This document shows positions 8,832-17,346 of a stretch of DNA of 62,250 nt, piece by piece. The DNA comes from an uncultured Oscillospiraceae bacterium (GTDB lineage: Bacteria > Bacillota > Clostridia > Oscillospirales > Oscillospiraceae): contig CAKTHQ010000011.1 of NCBI GenBank assembly GCA_934565415.1, positions 1 through 62,250 on the forward strand, read 5' to 3'. The translations under genes and the position numbers were made by a program. Each line of letters begins with the position of its first letter. The stretch's first letter is position 1. The notes under the pieces were generated by a model that saw only the letters and a program-made list of their open reading frames with translations, was not told where the DNA came from and did no database searches.

Positions 8832-9179
8832 TTACTCCTCAAGTTCCCGGGCCTGGGACAGGATGATCTTGGCCAGGTCCGCGTACCGCCCGTCTGTCGT
8901 TTCCAGAAGCTTTTCGGCGGCCTCCGCAATCTTCCCGGCTGCTTTCCGGACCTTCTCGTCCCTGCGGACGAAGCCGGTCTTTTCCTCCATATTCCGGAGC
9001 ATTGCCTCTGCCCGGCTCAGGTTGTCGTATACCCCCTGGCGGCTGACGCCCAGCTCCTGGGCGATTTCCCCCAGGGAAAGGTCTTGGTTGTAGCGCATAT
9101 CCAGGCAGGCACGCTGCTTTTCCGTCAGCAGTTCTCCGTAATAGTCGAACAGCAGGGTCATTTCCAGTGCGTCGTCCAT
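8832..9179 (-). CDS. ylxM: YlxM-type helix-turn-helix protein of the SRP operon
   Basis: A 115-residue protein of the UPF0122 family. It has a sigma-factor-like HTH at about residues 17-65: LTEKQRACLDMRYNQDLS, then GEIAQELGVSRQGVYDNLSRAE. In Firmicutes it precedes ffh; in some streptococci YlxM associates with SRP components. It is the first gene of the operon. Two near-identical palindromes flank its promoter, so autoregulation is a reasonable hypothesis, but not shown by the sequence. Confidence 0.93.
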   Translation of the reverse strand: MDDALEMTLLFDYYGELLTEKQRACLDMRYNQDLSLGEIAQELGVSRQGVYDNLSRAEAMLRNMEEKTGFVRRDEKVRKAAGKIAEAAEKLLETTDGRYADLAKIILSQARELEE

Positions 9180-9195
9180 GGATGCATCCTTTCCT

Positions 9196-9270
9196 TGTCA
9201 AGGCTTTCCCCTTGACAGCCTGGATATCATACTATACTTTTGCTTGTTTGTCAAGTACTTTTCCTTGACA
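9196..9270 (-). promoter_or_regulatory. Paired palindromes around the ylxM promoter (candidate operators)
   Basis: The palindrome TGTCAAGG-N6-CCTTGACA occupies 9196-9217, between the promoter and the ylxM start. A second copy, TGTCAAG-N8-CTTGACA, is at 9249-9270 and one arm forms the -35 element. Equal half-sites around a promoter are typical of operator pairs. Alternatively the downstream copy could fold as an mRNA hairpin. Confidence 0.55.
9226..9254 (-). promoter_or_regulatory. Sigma-A promoter of the ylxM-ffh-trmD operon
   Basis: Consensus TTGACA (9249-9254 on the complement), a 17-bp spacer and TATGAT (9226-9231). Confidence 0.85.
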
Positions 9271-9292
9271 GATTTATTTTTTTACCAAACCC

Positions 9293-9325
9293 ATTGCAGG
9301 GGCGGCCGGCGGCCGCCCCTGCAAT
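9293..9325 (-). terminator. Strong hairpin after the GNAT gene
   Basis: A perfect 15-bp GC-rich stem with a 3-nt loop begins 6 nt past the stop at 9332. The T-tract on the minus side is weak (TGGGTTTGG). On the plus side the tract is better, but no gene reads that way. Confidence 0.7.
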
Positions 9326-9331
9326 TCCTTT

Positions 9332-9964
9332 TTATATTCGGTACCACCGGGACAGCTCTTTCACCTTCAGAAACCCGATTTTCTCGTACAGGGCAATGGC
9401 CCGTTCATTGGCAGAAGCAACCTCCAACCGCAGCGGCACCCCGGGGCAGACGGAGCAGAGGGAATGGAGCACATACTTCCCCGCCCCCGGGAAGGCCGCG
9501 GCAATGACCTCTACCGTCTCCTCCCGGAGGTAGCCGATGCCCAGAAGCCGCCCCGCCCGGTGGACAAAATAAGCGCCGCCCTTTAAAAGCGTCTCTTCGT
9601 CTCTGGCTTCCAGGGTGCCCACATTGGCGGTATCTTTCATAGCCCGGTTGTGTATTTCCCGCCAGCGGGAGACGGTGGCTTCCGTAACGGGAAAGAGGTT
9701 TGCAATATACCGCTCTTCGATTTGAGGAATGCCCCGCATTTCCAGCACCGCCGTATGCAGGGGGTACGCTTCCAGAATTTCGTGGCCGGCGGCGTAGACC
9801 TTTTCCGCCCCGCAGGCCCGGCAGAAAGAAATGCACTCCTCCAAAAGAGCTTCCGGGGTCTGGGAGGCCCGCAGGGTGATGTAGGCTTCCTTTTTATAGG
9901 GAATCTCCTTCAAAACCAGGCTGGCTACACCGTTTTCGGTGGTGAAAACCGGGAAATCCTTCAT
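9332..9964 (-). CDS. GNAT-family N-acetyltransferase
   Basis: A 210-residue protein. The C-terminal half carries the acetyl-CoA-binding end of a GNAT fold, with ASANERAIALYEKIGF and a final strand. The first 100 residues are a less typical N-terminal domain. The substrate is unknown. The start codon overlaps the recR stop (TAATG), so it is translated as the last gene of dnaX-ybaB-recR-GNAT. Confidence 0.8.
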   Translation of the reverse strand: MKDFPVFTTENGVASLVLKEIPYKKEAYITLRASQTPEALLEECISFCRACGAEKVYAAGHEILEAYPLHTAVLEMRGIPQIEERYIANLFPVTEATVSRWREIHNRAMKDTANVGTLEARDEETLLKGGAYFVHRAGRLLGIGYLREETVEVIAAAFPGAGKYVLHSLCSVCPGVPLRLEVASANERAIALYEKIGFLKVKELSRWYRI

Positions 9965-10563
9965 TATATCTCCTGTCTGCCTTCCAGGGCCCGGGACAGC
10001 GTCACTTCGTCCGCGTATTCCAGCTGGCTGCCCACGGGAACGCCGTAGGCAAGCCTGGTAACCTTCACCCCCAGGGGGCGCAGCAGCCGGGAAATGTACA
10101 TGGCCGTGGCCTCCCCCTCGGTATCCGGGTTGGTGGCCATAATGACCTCTTTTACGTTCCCTTCCCCCACCCGGGTCAGCAGCTCCCGGATTTTAATATC
10201 GTCCTGGGTTACCCGGTTCAGGGGGGAAATCACGCCGTGGAGCACATGGTATACCCCCTGATACTCCCGGGAGCGCTCCATGGCAATCACATCCTTGGGC
10301 TCCGCCACCACGCAGATGGTGGACTTGTCCCGGCTGTCGTCGGCGCAGATGGGGCACAGGGGCCGGTCCGTCAGATTCTGGCAGCAGGGGCAGGTGTGCA
10401 CCGTGCTCTTGGCCTCCAGAATGGCATCCGCAAAGGCCTGGGCGTCTTCCAAAGGCATTTCCAGCACCCGGAAGGCAAGCCGCTGGGCGGTTTTTCCCCC
10501 GATGCCGGGGAGCCTGGCGAACTGGTCCGTCAAATTTTGCAGAGCGGCCGGAAAAAACTGCAT
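9964..10563 (-). CDS. recR: Recombination mediator RecR
   Basis: Works with RecO/RecF to load RecA on gapped DNA. The 199-residue protein has the N-terminal HhH region (FARLPGIGGKTAQRLAFRVL), a four-cysteine zinc site (CPCC...CPIC), a Toprim domain (ICVVAEPKDVIAMER) and the C-terminal GVPVGSQLEYADEVTL motif. The order dnaX-ybaB-recR is widely conserved. Confidence 0.97.
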   Translation of the reverse strand: MQFFPAALQNLTDQFARLPGIGGKTAQRLAFRVLEMPLEDAQAFADAILEAKSTVHTCPCCQNLTDRPLCPICADDSRDKSTICVVAEPKDVIAMERSREYQGVYHVLHGVISPLNRVTQDDIKIRELLTRVGEGNVKEVIMATNPDTEGEATAMYISRLLRPLGVKVTRLAYGVPVGSQLEYADEVTLSRALEGRQEI

Positions 10564-10572
10564 GGCTGCTCC

Positions 10573-10926
10573 TTAGAACAGGCCGCCCAGATTCAGGCCG
10601 CCGGTGAGCTTGGACATATTGCTGGCGGCCTCGCTGTCGGCGGTCCGCATGGCCTCGTTGACGGCGGCAATAATCATATCCTGGAGCATTTCCACATCCT
10701 CCGGGTCCACTGCCTCCGGGTTTACCTTCAGGTCCACCAGTTCGTGCTTGCCGTTTACGGTAGCGGACACCATGCCGCCGCCGGACTGGGCGGAAAACTG
10801 CTTGTTCTCCTGCTCCTCCTGCATTCTCAGCATTTCCTGCTGCATCTTCTGGGCCTGCTTGATCATAGCGGCCTGATTCATGCCGCCCATACCGCCGGGC
10901 ATTCCCCGGAATCCACCTTTTGCCAT
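10573..10926 (-). CDS. YbaB/EbfC nucleoid-associated protein
   Basis: A 117-residue DNA-binding protein with a Met/Gly-rich N-terminus (GGFRGMPGGMGGMNQ), a coiled helix (KQAQKMQQEMLRMQEEQ) and the conserved GMVSATVNGKHELVDLKV strand. The ATG at 10926 has an AAAGGAGA site; the frame is also open from a TTG at 10947, which lacks one. It sits 17 nt after dnaX. Confidence 0.94.
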   Translation of the reverse strand: MAKGGFRGMPGGMGGMNQAAMIKQAQKMQQEMLRMQEEQENKQFSAQSGGGMVSATVNGKHELVDLKVNPEAVDPEDVEMLQDMIIAAVNEAMRTADSEAASNMSKLTGGLNLGGLF

Positions 10927-10943
10927 CGAAAAAATCTCCTTTG

Positions 10944-12566
10944 TCAATTTCGTATTTTTACAATATCCTGGTGGGCCCTGCCAAACTGAAGCAGCTGCTC
11001 CATTTTGGGGGACCCTCCTTTTTTCGCCAGGTCCACCACTATGGCGGTGATGTTCCGCCGGAGCTTGGCGGAGGCCTTCAGAGAAATGAGCTCCAATATT
11101 TCCGGTTTCCCCACCATTTCCGCCACAAAGCTGTTGCCGGCCCGAATTTCCAGCCGGTCCCCAACCAGTACGCCCTGGATCGGCGACTGGGGGGTGGTGA
11201 CGAAGAAACCGGAAACAGGAGGCTTCAGCTCTGCCCGTACCTCCCCTACCAGCTCCACCCAGAAGCTGTCCGGGGCCTCCGGCCTTTGGGGCTCCTCCTC
11301 GGCCGGAGGGGCATCCTCATCGCCGGGCATAGGCGGACGATCGTCGTCCGCCTCTTCCGGCGGAGGGGTCTGCGCCTGCGTTGGGGGCGCCGGGGCGGCC
11401 ACGGCAATGCGGCCGCTTTTGATCTGGTCCTCCAGGCGGGTCAGCCTGGCGTTCATGGCCTTGGCGTCCAGGCTCAGCTCCGGGCGGCACAACTCTACAA
11501 TGCACAGTTCCGCATCCATCCGCCGTCCGGCGCTGCGGTTAAAGGCGGCGGTGGTTTCCTGGACCGTCTGCATCATTCTTACCAGCTCCCCGGTGGAAAG
11601 CTGTTTGGTAAGCCCTATAACCTCGCTGTCCGGGGCCACGCCCGAAAGCATCCTGAGCCCGGAGCCCGGGGCCGTTTTCATAACCAGCAAATCCCGCAGC
11701 AGGCTTTCCAGCTCGTCAAGCAAGGCCCCCAGGTCTTTCCCCTGGCTGTACAGCTGGTTAAAAAGGCTCAAAGCCTTTGCCGTATCCTGCCCGGCGCAGT
11801 AGGACAGCAGCTCTCCGCACTTCCGTTCTCCGGCGATCCCCAAGCACTCGTATACCTTTTCCGCCGTCAGCTCGCCCGTAGTGGCGGAGGCGCATTGGTC
11901 CAGCAGACTCAGGCCGTCCCGCATACCTCCATCGGCAAGCCGGGCCAGCACCCGGGCCGCTGCCTCGTCCAGCTCAATCTGCTCCTGATAAGCAACATAT
12001 TGAAGCCTGGAAGCAATGTCCTCCTGGCTGATCCGCCGGAAGGAAAAACGCTGGCACCGGGACAGAATGGTAGCCGGAACCTTGTGCAACTCCGTGGTGG
12101 CCAGGATAAACAGCAGATGCTCCGGGGGCTCCTCGATGATTTTTAAGAGGGCATTGAACGCCGACATGGACAGCATATGCACCTCGTCCACAATATACAC
12201 CCGTTTACGGACCTGGGAGGGGGTATACACCGCATCGTCCCGCAGGTCCCGCACATTGTCTACGCCGTTGTTGGAGGCCGCGTCGATTTCCAGCACATCC
12301 ATGCAGGAGCCGGAATCGATGGCCCGGCAAGCCTGGCACATATTGCAGGGGTTTCCGTTATCCGGGTGGAGGCAGTTGACGGCCTTGGCCAGAATTTTGG
12401 CGCAGCTGGTCTTTCCGGTGCCCCGGGAACCGGTAAAGAGGTAGGCATGGCTCAATTTTCCCGTAATAATCTGGTTTTTCAGAGTCTGGGTTACCGCCAG
12501 CTGGCCGGACACATCATCGAAGGTCTGGGGGCGGTATTTTCTGTATAACGCCTGATATGCGGACAC
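10944..12566 (-). CDS. dnaX: DNA polymerase III subunit gamma/tau
   Basis: The clamp-loader ATPase of the replicative polymerase. The 540-residue protein has Walker A GSRGTGKTS, a zinc module with Cys residues in CLHPDNGNPCNMCQAC, the DEVHMLS Walker B and the SRCQRF arginine-finger region. A Pro/Glu-rich linker (about residues 385-430) leads to a short C-terminal domain. Start is GTG at 12566 with AAGGAGG 7 nt upstream. The SRP RNA lies directly upstream, the usual Firmicute arrangement. I see no obvious poly-A slippery site for a gamma frameshift product. Confidence 0.97.
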   Translation of the reverse strand: MSAYQALYRKYRPQTFDDVSGQLAVTQTLKNQIITGKLSHAYLFTGSRGTGKTSCAKILAKAVNCLHPDNGNPCNMCQACRAIDSGSCMDVLEIDAASNNGVDNVRDLRDDAVYTPSQVRKRVYIVDEVHMLSMSAFNALLKIIEEPPEHLLFILATTELHKVPATILSRCQRFSFRRISQEDIASRLQYVAYQEQIELDEAAARVLARLADGGMRDGLSLLDQCASATTGELTAEKVYECLGIAGERKCGELLSYCAGQDTAKALSLFNQLYSQGKDLGALLDELESLLRDLLVMKTAPGSGLRMLSGVAPDSEVIGLTKQLSTGELVRMMQTVQETTAAFNRSAGRRMDAELCIVELCRPELSLDAKAMNARLTRLEDQIKSGRIAVAAPAPPTQAQTPPPEEADDDRPPMPGDEDAPPAEEEPQRPEAPDSFWVELVGEVRAELKPPVSGFFVTTPQSPIQGVLVGDRLEIRAGNSFVAEMVGKPEILELISLKASAKLRRNITAIVVDLAKKGGSPKMEQLLQFGRAHQDIVKIRN

Positions 12567-12610
12567 GACGCCGCCTCCTTATCAAAATGAATAGAATCGG
12601 CCCATAACAA

Positions 12611-12879
12611 GATCGCACACCTACATTTGAATGAGCAATACGCTCCGCCCACGGACAGCCGGCTCAAGAACGGCAACCTTGCGGCACACGAAACGTTCCG
12701 CTTAATGCTGCTTGGTTCCCCACCTGACATGGTTCACGGGGTCTCGTTGCGCAAGACCATCCTCTCAGCACCGCGTTACCGGAGCGGAAGACATATATAC
12801 TCACCCGGGTATAGGAATTCATCCCTGCTGCAGCGGATTGCAGGTACAGGGCACCGCTAACTCCCCGACTAGTGCGACC
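12611..12879 (-). ncRNA. ffs: Signal recognition particle RNA (large, Firmicute type)
   Basis: The transcript begins near GGTCGCACTAGTCGGGGAG, the conserved Alu-domain 5' part, and continues with GCGGTGCCCTGTA. The Ffh-binding hairpin reads GTGAACCATGTCAGGTG, GGAA tetraloop context, then CCAAGCAGCATTAAG. The 5' GGTCGCAC pairs with a 3' GTGCGATC at 12611-12618, closing a molecule of about 269 nt. The long form with an Alu domain is characteristic of Bacilli and Clostridia. It lies between acpP and dnaX; the ends are estimated from the closing helix. Confidence 0.93.
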
Positions 12880-12881
12880 TT

Positions 12882-12911
12882 GTTACAGACCGATTCGTGG
12901 TCACTTAACAA
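12882..12911 (-). promoter_or_regulatory. Possible promoter of the SRP RNA
   Basis: TTGTTA and TGTAAC with an 18-bp spacer end 2-3 nt upstream of the estimated RNA 5' helix. The -10 is poor and the distance short, so either the RNA end or this assignment may shift. Confidence 0.35.
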
Positions 12912-12919
12912 AGTTTTCA

Positions 12920-12936
12920 GACGCCCGAAGGGCATC
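12920..12936 (-). terminator. Weak hairpin after acpP
   Basis: GATGCCC-ttc-GGGCGTC forms a 7-bp stem 8 nt past the stop, with no clear T-run. It may only partly separate acpP from the SRP RNA. Confidence 0.4.
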
Positions 12937-12944
12937 CAAGGTAT

Positions 12945-13166
12945 TCAGTTCAGCTTGGATTCGATAAAGTCTGCCAGCTCCTGGAAGGTGGTGATCTTCT
13001 GGTCTTCCATATCCAGCTCCACACCCAGCTCGGTCTCCAGGTCCATAATCATTTCCACGATGTCCAGAGAATCGATACCCAGGCTCTCAAAGGTGCTCTC
13101 GGGCTTAATCTCGGAAGCGTCGATCTCCAACTGCTTTGCGGCATAATTTACAAGCTTCTCGTACAT
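12945..13166 (-). CDS. acpP: Acyl carrier protein
   Basis: Carries growing fatty acyl chains on 4'-phosphopantetheine. The 73-residue acidic protein has the attachment serine S33 in LGIDSLDIVEM. The ATG at 13166 has a CGGAGGGAG site; the upstream 21-codon extension (to 13229) has no ribosome site and lies in the promoter leader. It is not in a fab cluster here: its neighbours are a BaiN flavoprotein and SRP RNA. Confidence 0.95.
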   Translation of the reverse strand: MYEKLVNYAAKQLEIDASEIKPESTFESLGIDSLDIVEMIMDLETELGVELDMEDQKITTFQELADFIESKLN

Positions 13167-13212
13167 GACAAGGCTCCCTCCGTAAAATCTCTGTTTCAAG
13201 GGTACAGGAGAT

Positions 13213-13241
13213 ATTCTAGTACAAGACACTCATTTTGTCAA
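13213..13241 (-). promoter_or_regulatory. Sigma-A promoter of acpP
   Basis: Consensus TTGACA at 13236-13241, a 17-bp spacer and TAGAAT at 13213-13218. The -35 lies inside the last codons of the upstream flavoprotein gene. Confidence 0.8.
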
Positions 13242-14468
13242 TGCCTCTTTTTTCGAGGCAGCCAAACCCGCCGCATACCCTGTGGCCCAGGCGATTTGCA
13301 GGTTGAAGCCGCCGGTATAGGCATCGCAGTCGATAATCTCCCCGGCAAAGTAGAGCCCCGGCACCTTTTTGCTCTCCATGGTCTTGGGGTCAATCTCCGA
13401 AACCCTGATGCCGCCGGAGGTGACAATGGCCTCGGCCACCGGACGCTTGCCGGTAATTTCAACGGGGAAGGCCTTTAATAGCTCCACCAGCTGCCGCCGG
13501 GAAGCCTTGGAAAAGCTGTTGGCCTGCAAATCGCAGGAAACTCCCAGCCTGTCCAGCACCACCGGGATCATGGACCGGGGCAGAAGGTCCGTCAGTGCGT
13601 TTTCCATGGACCGGTTCTGGTACATCTCCAGGTCCCGCAAAATTCTCGCATCCAGCTTTCCCTCGTCCAGAGCAGGCTTTAAATCGATCAGGAGCCTGCA
13701 TCCCTCCCCCTTCAGGTGGCAGCTGGCGCTGAGCACCGTAGGGCCGGAAACGCCGAAGTGGGTAAAAAGCAGCTCTCCAAAGTCCTTGTAGAGCACCTTT
13801 CCCTTGGCGTTCAGCAGCTTTACCCCCACATTCCGCAGGGACAGCCCCTGCATCCTCTGGCAGTCCTGCCCGGCGGTCTCCAGGGGCACCAGGCTCCCCT
13901 GGGGCTCCACAACGGTATGGCCCAGGGCCGCTGCAAGCCGGTAGCCGTCCCCCGTAGAGCCGGTAGCCGGGTAGCTTTCCCCGCCGGTGGCCAAAATTAC
14001 CTTTTGGGCGGAAACCGTCCCTTCCTCGGTCCGCACGCCGGATATGGCCCCGTCCAGGGTGCAAAGGCCCAGAACCTTTCCCGTTTTCACGGTGACGCCC
14101 GACTGCCTCAGATCCTTTTTCAGGGCGTCCAGGACGGAAAAGGCACTGTCGGACCGGGGAAACACCCGGTTGCCCCGCTCGGTTTTTAACGGGCAGCCCA
14201 GGCTCTCAAAGTAGGCCTTGGTTTTTTCCGGTGGAAAGGCCGTCATAGCGCTGTACAAAAAGCGGCCGTTCCGGGGGGTATTCTGCAGAACCTCCCCGGC
14301 GGTGCAGTCGTTGGTTACATTGCAGCGGCCCTTGCCGGTAATTACCAGCTTTTTGCCCAGCCGGTCGTTCTTTTCCAGCAGCAGCACTCCGGCACCGTTT
14401 TTGGCGGCGGTAACGGCCGCAAACATTCCGGCCGGGCCGCCGCCGATGACGATCACATCAGCCTTCAT
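13230..14468 (-). CDS. BaiN/HI0933-family FAD-dependent oxidoreductase
   Basis: A 412-residue flavoprotein with an N-terminal Rossmann FAD site (VIVIGGGPAGMFAA), the family motif GKGRCNVTN and a C-terminal FAD-contacting segment (GGFNLQIAWATGYAAG). One family member, BaiN, reduces bile-acid intermediates, but most have no known substrate, so no bile-acid role should be assumed. The start overlaps the RpiR regulator by 11 nt. A second member is at 30665-31876. Confidence 0.88.
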   Translation of the reverse strand: MKADVIVIGGGPAGMFAAVTAAKNGAGVLLLEKNDRLGKKLVITGKGRCNVTNDCTAGEVLQNTPRNGRFLYSAMTAFPPEKTKAYFESLGCPLKTERGNRVFPRSDSAFSVLDALKKDLRQSGVTVKTGKVLGLCTLDGAISGVRTEEGTVSAQKVILATGGESYPATGSTGDGYRLAAALGHTVVEPQGSLVPLETAGQDCQRMQGLSLRNVGVKLLNAKGKVLYKDFGELLFTHFGVSGPTVLSASCHLKGEGCRLLIDLKPALDEGKLDARILRDLEMYQNRSMENALTDLLPRSMIPVVLDRLGVSCDLQANSFSKASRRQLVELLKAFPVEITGKRPVAEAIVTSGGIRVSEIDPKTMESKKVPGLYFAGEIIDCDAYTGGFNLQIAWATGYAAGLAASKKEALTK

Positions 14469-15333
14469 GACCCGTCACCTGTTTTTCGTAAACATTATAC
14501 TCGTCCCAGATGTGCTCCAGCCGCTCAAAGGTGTGGGCGATTTCCTTTTCCTTCTTGGCGGCAATGGCCACAATCAGGGCATTAATCATACTCAGGGGGG
14601 CCACCAGGCTGTCTACCAGGGAGACCATATCGCTCTTGGCAACCAGCACATGGTCGCAGCACTGGCCCAGGGGGGAGAGCTTACTGTCCGTAATGCCGAT
14701 AACGGTAGCACCGGCAGAACAGCAGTACCGGGCGCCCTTGGTAGTGGTGGCGGAGTACCGGGGGAAGCTCAGGGCAATGACTGCGTCCTCTGCCCCTACG
14801 CCCACGATTTTTTCAAACATCTCCCCTTCGCTGACGCCGGAGACCACATGGACATTGTTGAACATATAGTTGAGGTAATAGCCCAAAAAATTTGCCAGAG
14901 GCGCCACGGACCGGACGCCGATGATATATACCCGCTTGGCCTTCAGCACCGCCGCCACGGCATCCCCGAATTCCTCCCGGCTGACGGTCTCTTCCGTCTG
15001 GCGGAGCTTTTCCATATCGGAGTGGAACACCGTAGAAATCACATCCTGGTCCTTCATCCGGTCGTTGGCCACCTCAATCCGCTGGACGGAGGTCAGCCGG
15101 TTCAGCACCATTTCCTGCATGGCCTTCTGCATACTGGGGTAGCCGTCAAAGCCCAGGTCCACCGCAAAGCGGACCACCGTAGACTCGGAGACGCCCACGT
15201 TCTGGGCCAGCTTATTGGCCGTCATAAAGGCCGCCTTATCGTAGGATTCCAGAATATACTGGGCAATCCGCTTCTGGCCCTTGGAAAAGCCGGTCATGTT
15301 TTCCTTTAATAATGAAAGAATATCACACCGCAC
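14458..15333 (-). CDS. MurR/RpiR-family transcriptional regulator
   Basis: A 291-residue regulator with an N-terminal HTH of the RpiR type (residues 1-77, ANKLAQNVGVSESTVVRFAVDLGF) and a C-terminal SIS domain (about 120-250) that usually binds a phosphosugar. Start is GTG with GGGAGG 7 nt upstream. It overlaps the downstream flavoprotein gene by 11 nt. No sugar-use genes are adjacent, so the target is unclear; autoregulation through the promoter at 15390-15418 is possible. Confidence 0.9.
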   Translation of the reverse strand: MRCDILSLLKENMTGFSKGQKRIAQYILESYDKAAFMTANKLAQNVGVSESTVVRFAVDLGFDGYPSMQKAMQEMVLNRLTSVQRIEVANDRMKDQDVISTVFHSDMEKLRQTEETVSREEFGDAVAAVLKAKRVYIIGVRSVAPLANFLGYYLNYMFNNVHVVSGVSEGEMFEKIVGVGAEDAVIALSFPRYSATTTKGARYCCSAGATVIGITDSKLSPLGQCCDHVLVAKSDMVSLVDSLVAPLSMINALIVAIAAKKEKEIAHTFERLEHIWDEYNVYEKQVTGHEG

Positions 15334-15389
15334 GGTGATACCTCCCTGTCATTTTTCTCGTAATCTCTGCGCCCATGGCACACAGAGCT

Positions 15390-15418
15390 ATAATAGCAAA
15401 CCCGGGCCCATTTTGCAA
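15390..15418 (-). promoter_or_regulatory. Sigma-A promoter of the rpiR-like gene
   Basis: TTGCAA, a 17-bp spacer and TATTAT, located 57 nt upstream of the GTG start. Confidence 0.75.
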
Positions 15419-15461
15419 GACGGGATTTGCGGAATTTCATGGCAATCCAGCGGACAATTTC

Positions 15462-15499
15462 AAAAGCGGCGCCGCTCCCTTCCGGGAATCCGGCACCGC
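15462..15499 (-). terminator. Terminator of the scpA-rluB operon
   Basis: A 9-bp GC-rich stem (GCGGTGCCG/CGGCGCCGC, one G-T pair) followed by TTTTG, 16 nt after the rluB stop. Confidence 0.75.
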
Positions 15500-15514
15500 C
15501 CCAGTCCAAAGTCC

Positions 15515-16222
15515 TTATTTTTCCTCCTGCAGCAGCCGGAGCTCCTCCTCCGTCAGATACCGCCAGGCTCCCAGGGGCAGATCCCCCAGGGATAGGCTCC
15601 CCTCCCGGATGCGCTTCAGGCGGTCTACCCGGAGGCCCGCCTCCCGGCACATTCGGCGGATCTGCCGGTTTCGTCCCTCGTGGATGGTCACCTCTATCAG
15701 CGCCCGGCTGCCCCGGACACTTTGCATTGTAACCTTGGGCGGGCGAATCCGGTAGCCGTCCAGGACAATGGGCCTGGACAAAAGCGTCTCCTTCCCGGCT
15801 TCAAAGCCGGAAACCCAAACAAGATAGGTCTTCTCCACCTCTGCCTTTGGGTGCATCAGCCGGTTGGCAAAGGCCCCGTCGTTGGTCAGCAGCAGCAGGC
15901 CCTCGGAGTCCATATCCAGCCGTCCCACGGGATACACCCGGGTACCGCAGGGAACCAGCTCCGTCACATTCTGCCGCCCCTTTTCGTCGGACAGGGTGGT
16001 TACATATCCCCTGGGCTTATGGAGAAGGATATACACATTCTTTTGGGTTTCCGGCAGAGCCTTTCCGTCCACCAGAATGACATCCGTTTCCGGGTCGGCC
16101 CCTTCCCCCGGGGCAGCCGGTCTTCCGTTCACCGTCACCCGGCCTGCCAGGATCATTTCCTCCGCCTTCCGCCGGGAAGCCACTCCCCGGCCGGACAGCA
16201 GCTTTTGCAGTCTTTCTTTCAT
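15515..16222 (-). CDS. rluB: Pseudouridine synthase RluB/RsuA family
   Basis: Isomerises a uridine in rRNA (RluB modifies 23S helix 80). At 235 residues it has an N-terminal S4 RNA-binding domain (residues 1-60, LSGRGVASRRKAEEMILAGRV) and a catalytic domain with D103 in GRLDMDSEGLLLLTNDG. RluB versus RsuA or RluE cannot be settled by eye. It is the last gene of the scpAB-spore operon, a placement seen in other Firmicutes. Confidence 0.92.
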   Translation of the reverse strand: MKERLQKLLSGRGVASRRKAEEMILAGRVTVNGRPAAPGEGADPETDVILVDGKALPETQKNVYILLHKPRGYVTTLSDEKGRQNVTELVPCGTRVYPVGRLDMDSEGLLLLTNDGAFANRLMHPKAEVEKTYLVWVSGFEAGKETLLSRPIVLDGYRIRPPKVTMQSVRGSRALIEVTIHEGRNRQIRRMCREAGLRVDRLKRIREGSLSLGDLPLGAWRYLTEEELRLLQEEK

Positions 16223-16241
16223 ATCGGCTCCTTCCGTTTCT

Positions 16242-17315
16242 CTATCTTCTCCACCAGGGCTTTTTCTCCGCCTGCGCTACCGTTTCTCCATAGACAAGCG
16301 GCACCTTCCCCACGGCCTTCCCATCCAGCATCACATAGGCAAACCCGGCTTTTTTTCCCGCCTCCACCGGGGCGTAGACAAAATTCTTCCCGGCAACGGC
16401 CAGCTGGGGCCGGTCCTGGGGGGCCAGGGCATAGTCAAAATCCCCGGCACTTAAAAGGGATACATTCCCCTCTCCTCCGGCCACCGGCAGGGAACCCACC
16501 TTGTCCCCCCGGGACAGAACCCGGGCTACCTTGTACCCGGCAAAGCCCTCCTCCAGCAGCCTTTTGTGGTCGTTCCAGTCATCCGGGGCATCCAGCGTGA
16601 CGGCAACAATTCGCCGCCCCCCGCGGGAAGCGGAGGATACCAGCGCCCGGCCCGCCGCTCTGGTGTATCCGGTTTTTACCCCATCGGCCCCGTCTACCTG
16701 CCACAGCAGCTTATTGTGATTGCGCAGATACCGTTCTCCCACGGATACGGTCTTTGTGGAAACCGTCCTGGCAAAAACAGGGTTTTCCATGGCATAGGCC
16801 GCCAGCACCGCCAGGTCCCTGGCCGTAGAGTGATGGTCCGGGGCATCCAGGCCGTTGGGGTTGGCAAAATGGGTACCGGTCAGGCCCAAAGCCCTGGCCT
16901 TGTCGTTCATCAGTTCCACAAAATCGGAGGGGTTGCCGCCGCAGAAAATGGCCAGAGCCACCGCGGCATCGTTGCCGGAGGCGAGCATCAGGCCGTACAA
17001 CAGCTCCTGTACGGTCAGAACCTCTCCCGCCTTCAGGTACATGGAGGAACCCTCGATGCCCACCGCCTCTTTGGGAATTTTGAACCGGGACAGCACATTG
17101 CACTGCTCGCACACCACCAGGGCCGTCATAATCTTGGTGGTGCTGGCAATCAGGGCCTGCTCCTCCTCTGCCCTTGCATACAGGACCCTCCCGGTGATTC
17201 CGTCCACCGCTATGGCCCGGCGGGCAGAGAGGGCCTGGGCCTTTACCGGCAACAGCAAAACGGCAGCCAGAATCGCAGCCGCCGTTTTTGCAAAAAATCT
17301 CCGCACATTCCTCAC
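16242..17315 (-). CDS. dacF: D-alanyl-D-alanine carboxypeptidase (DacF/DacB type)
   Basis: Trims the terminal D-Ala from peptidoglycan stems. The 357-residue protein has a signal peptide (residues 1-29) and the three penicillin-binding motifs: STTK with S58/K61, SGN at 113-115 and KTG at 214-216. A C-terminal beta-rich domain follows. Its place next to gerW and scpAB matches the sporulation-linked DacB/DacF of Bacillus, so a role in spore cortex is likely by context. Confidence 0.93.
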   Translation of the reverse strand: MRNVRRFFAKTAAAILAAVLLLPVKAQALSARRAIAVDGITGRVLYARAEEEQALIASTTKIMTALVVCEQCNVLSRFKIPKEAVGIEGSSMYLKAGEVLTVQELLYGLMLASGNDAAVALAIFCGGNPSDFVELMNDKARALGLTGTHFANPNGLDAPDHHSTARDLAVLAAYAMENPVFARTVSTKTVSVGERYLRNHNKLLWQVDGADGVKTGYTRAAGRALVSSASRGGRRIVAVTLDAPDDWNDHKRLLEEGFAGYKVARVLSRGDKVGSLPVAGGEGNVSLLSAGDFDYALAPQDRPQLAVAGKNFVYAPVEAGKKAGFAYVMLDGKAVGKVPLVYGETVAQAEKKPWWRR

Positions 17316-17346
17316 CCCGGCCTAGTCTGCCCAGGAAAGGGTGCAA

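Noticed and set aside
10944..12566. Programmed frameshift in dnaX giving a short gamma form
   Set aside because: No A-rich slippery heptamer with a following stem was seen.
12611..12879. Protein-coding frames across the SRP RNA locus
   Set aside because: Short frames exist on both strands, but the conserved SRP RNA sequence and closing helix explain the region.
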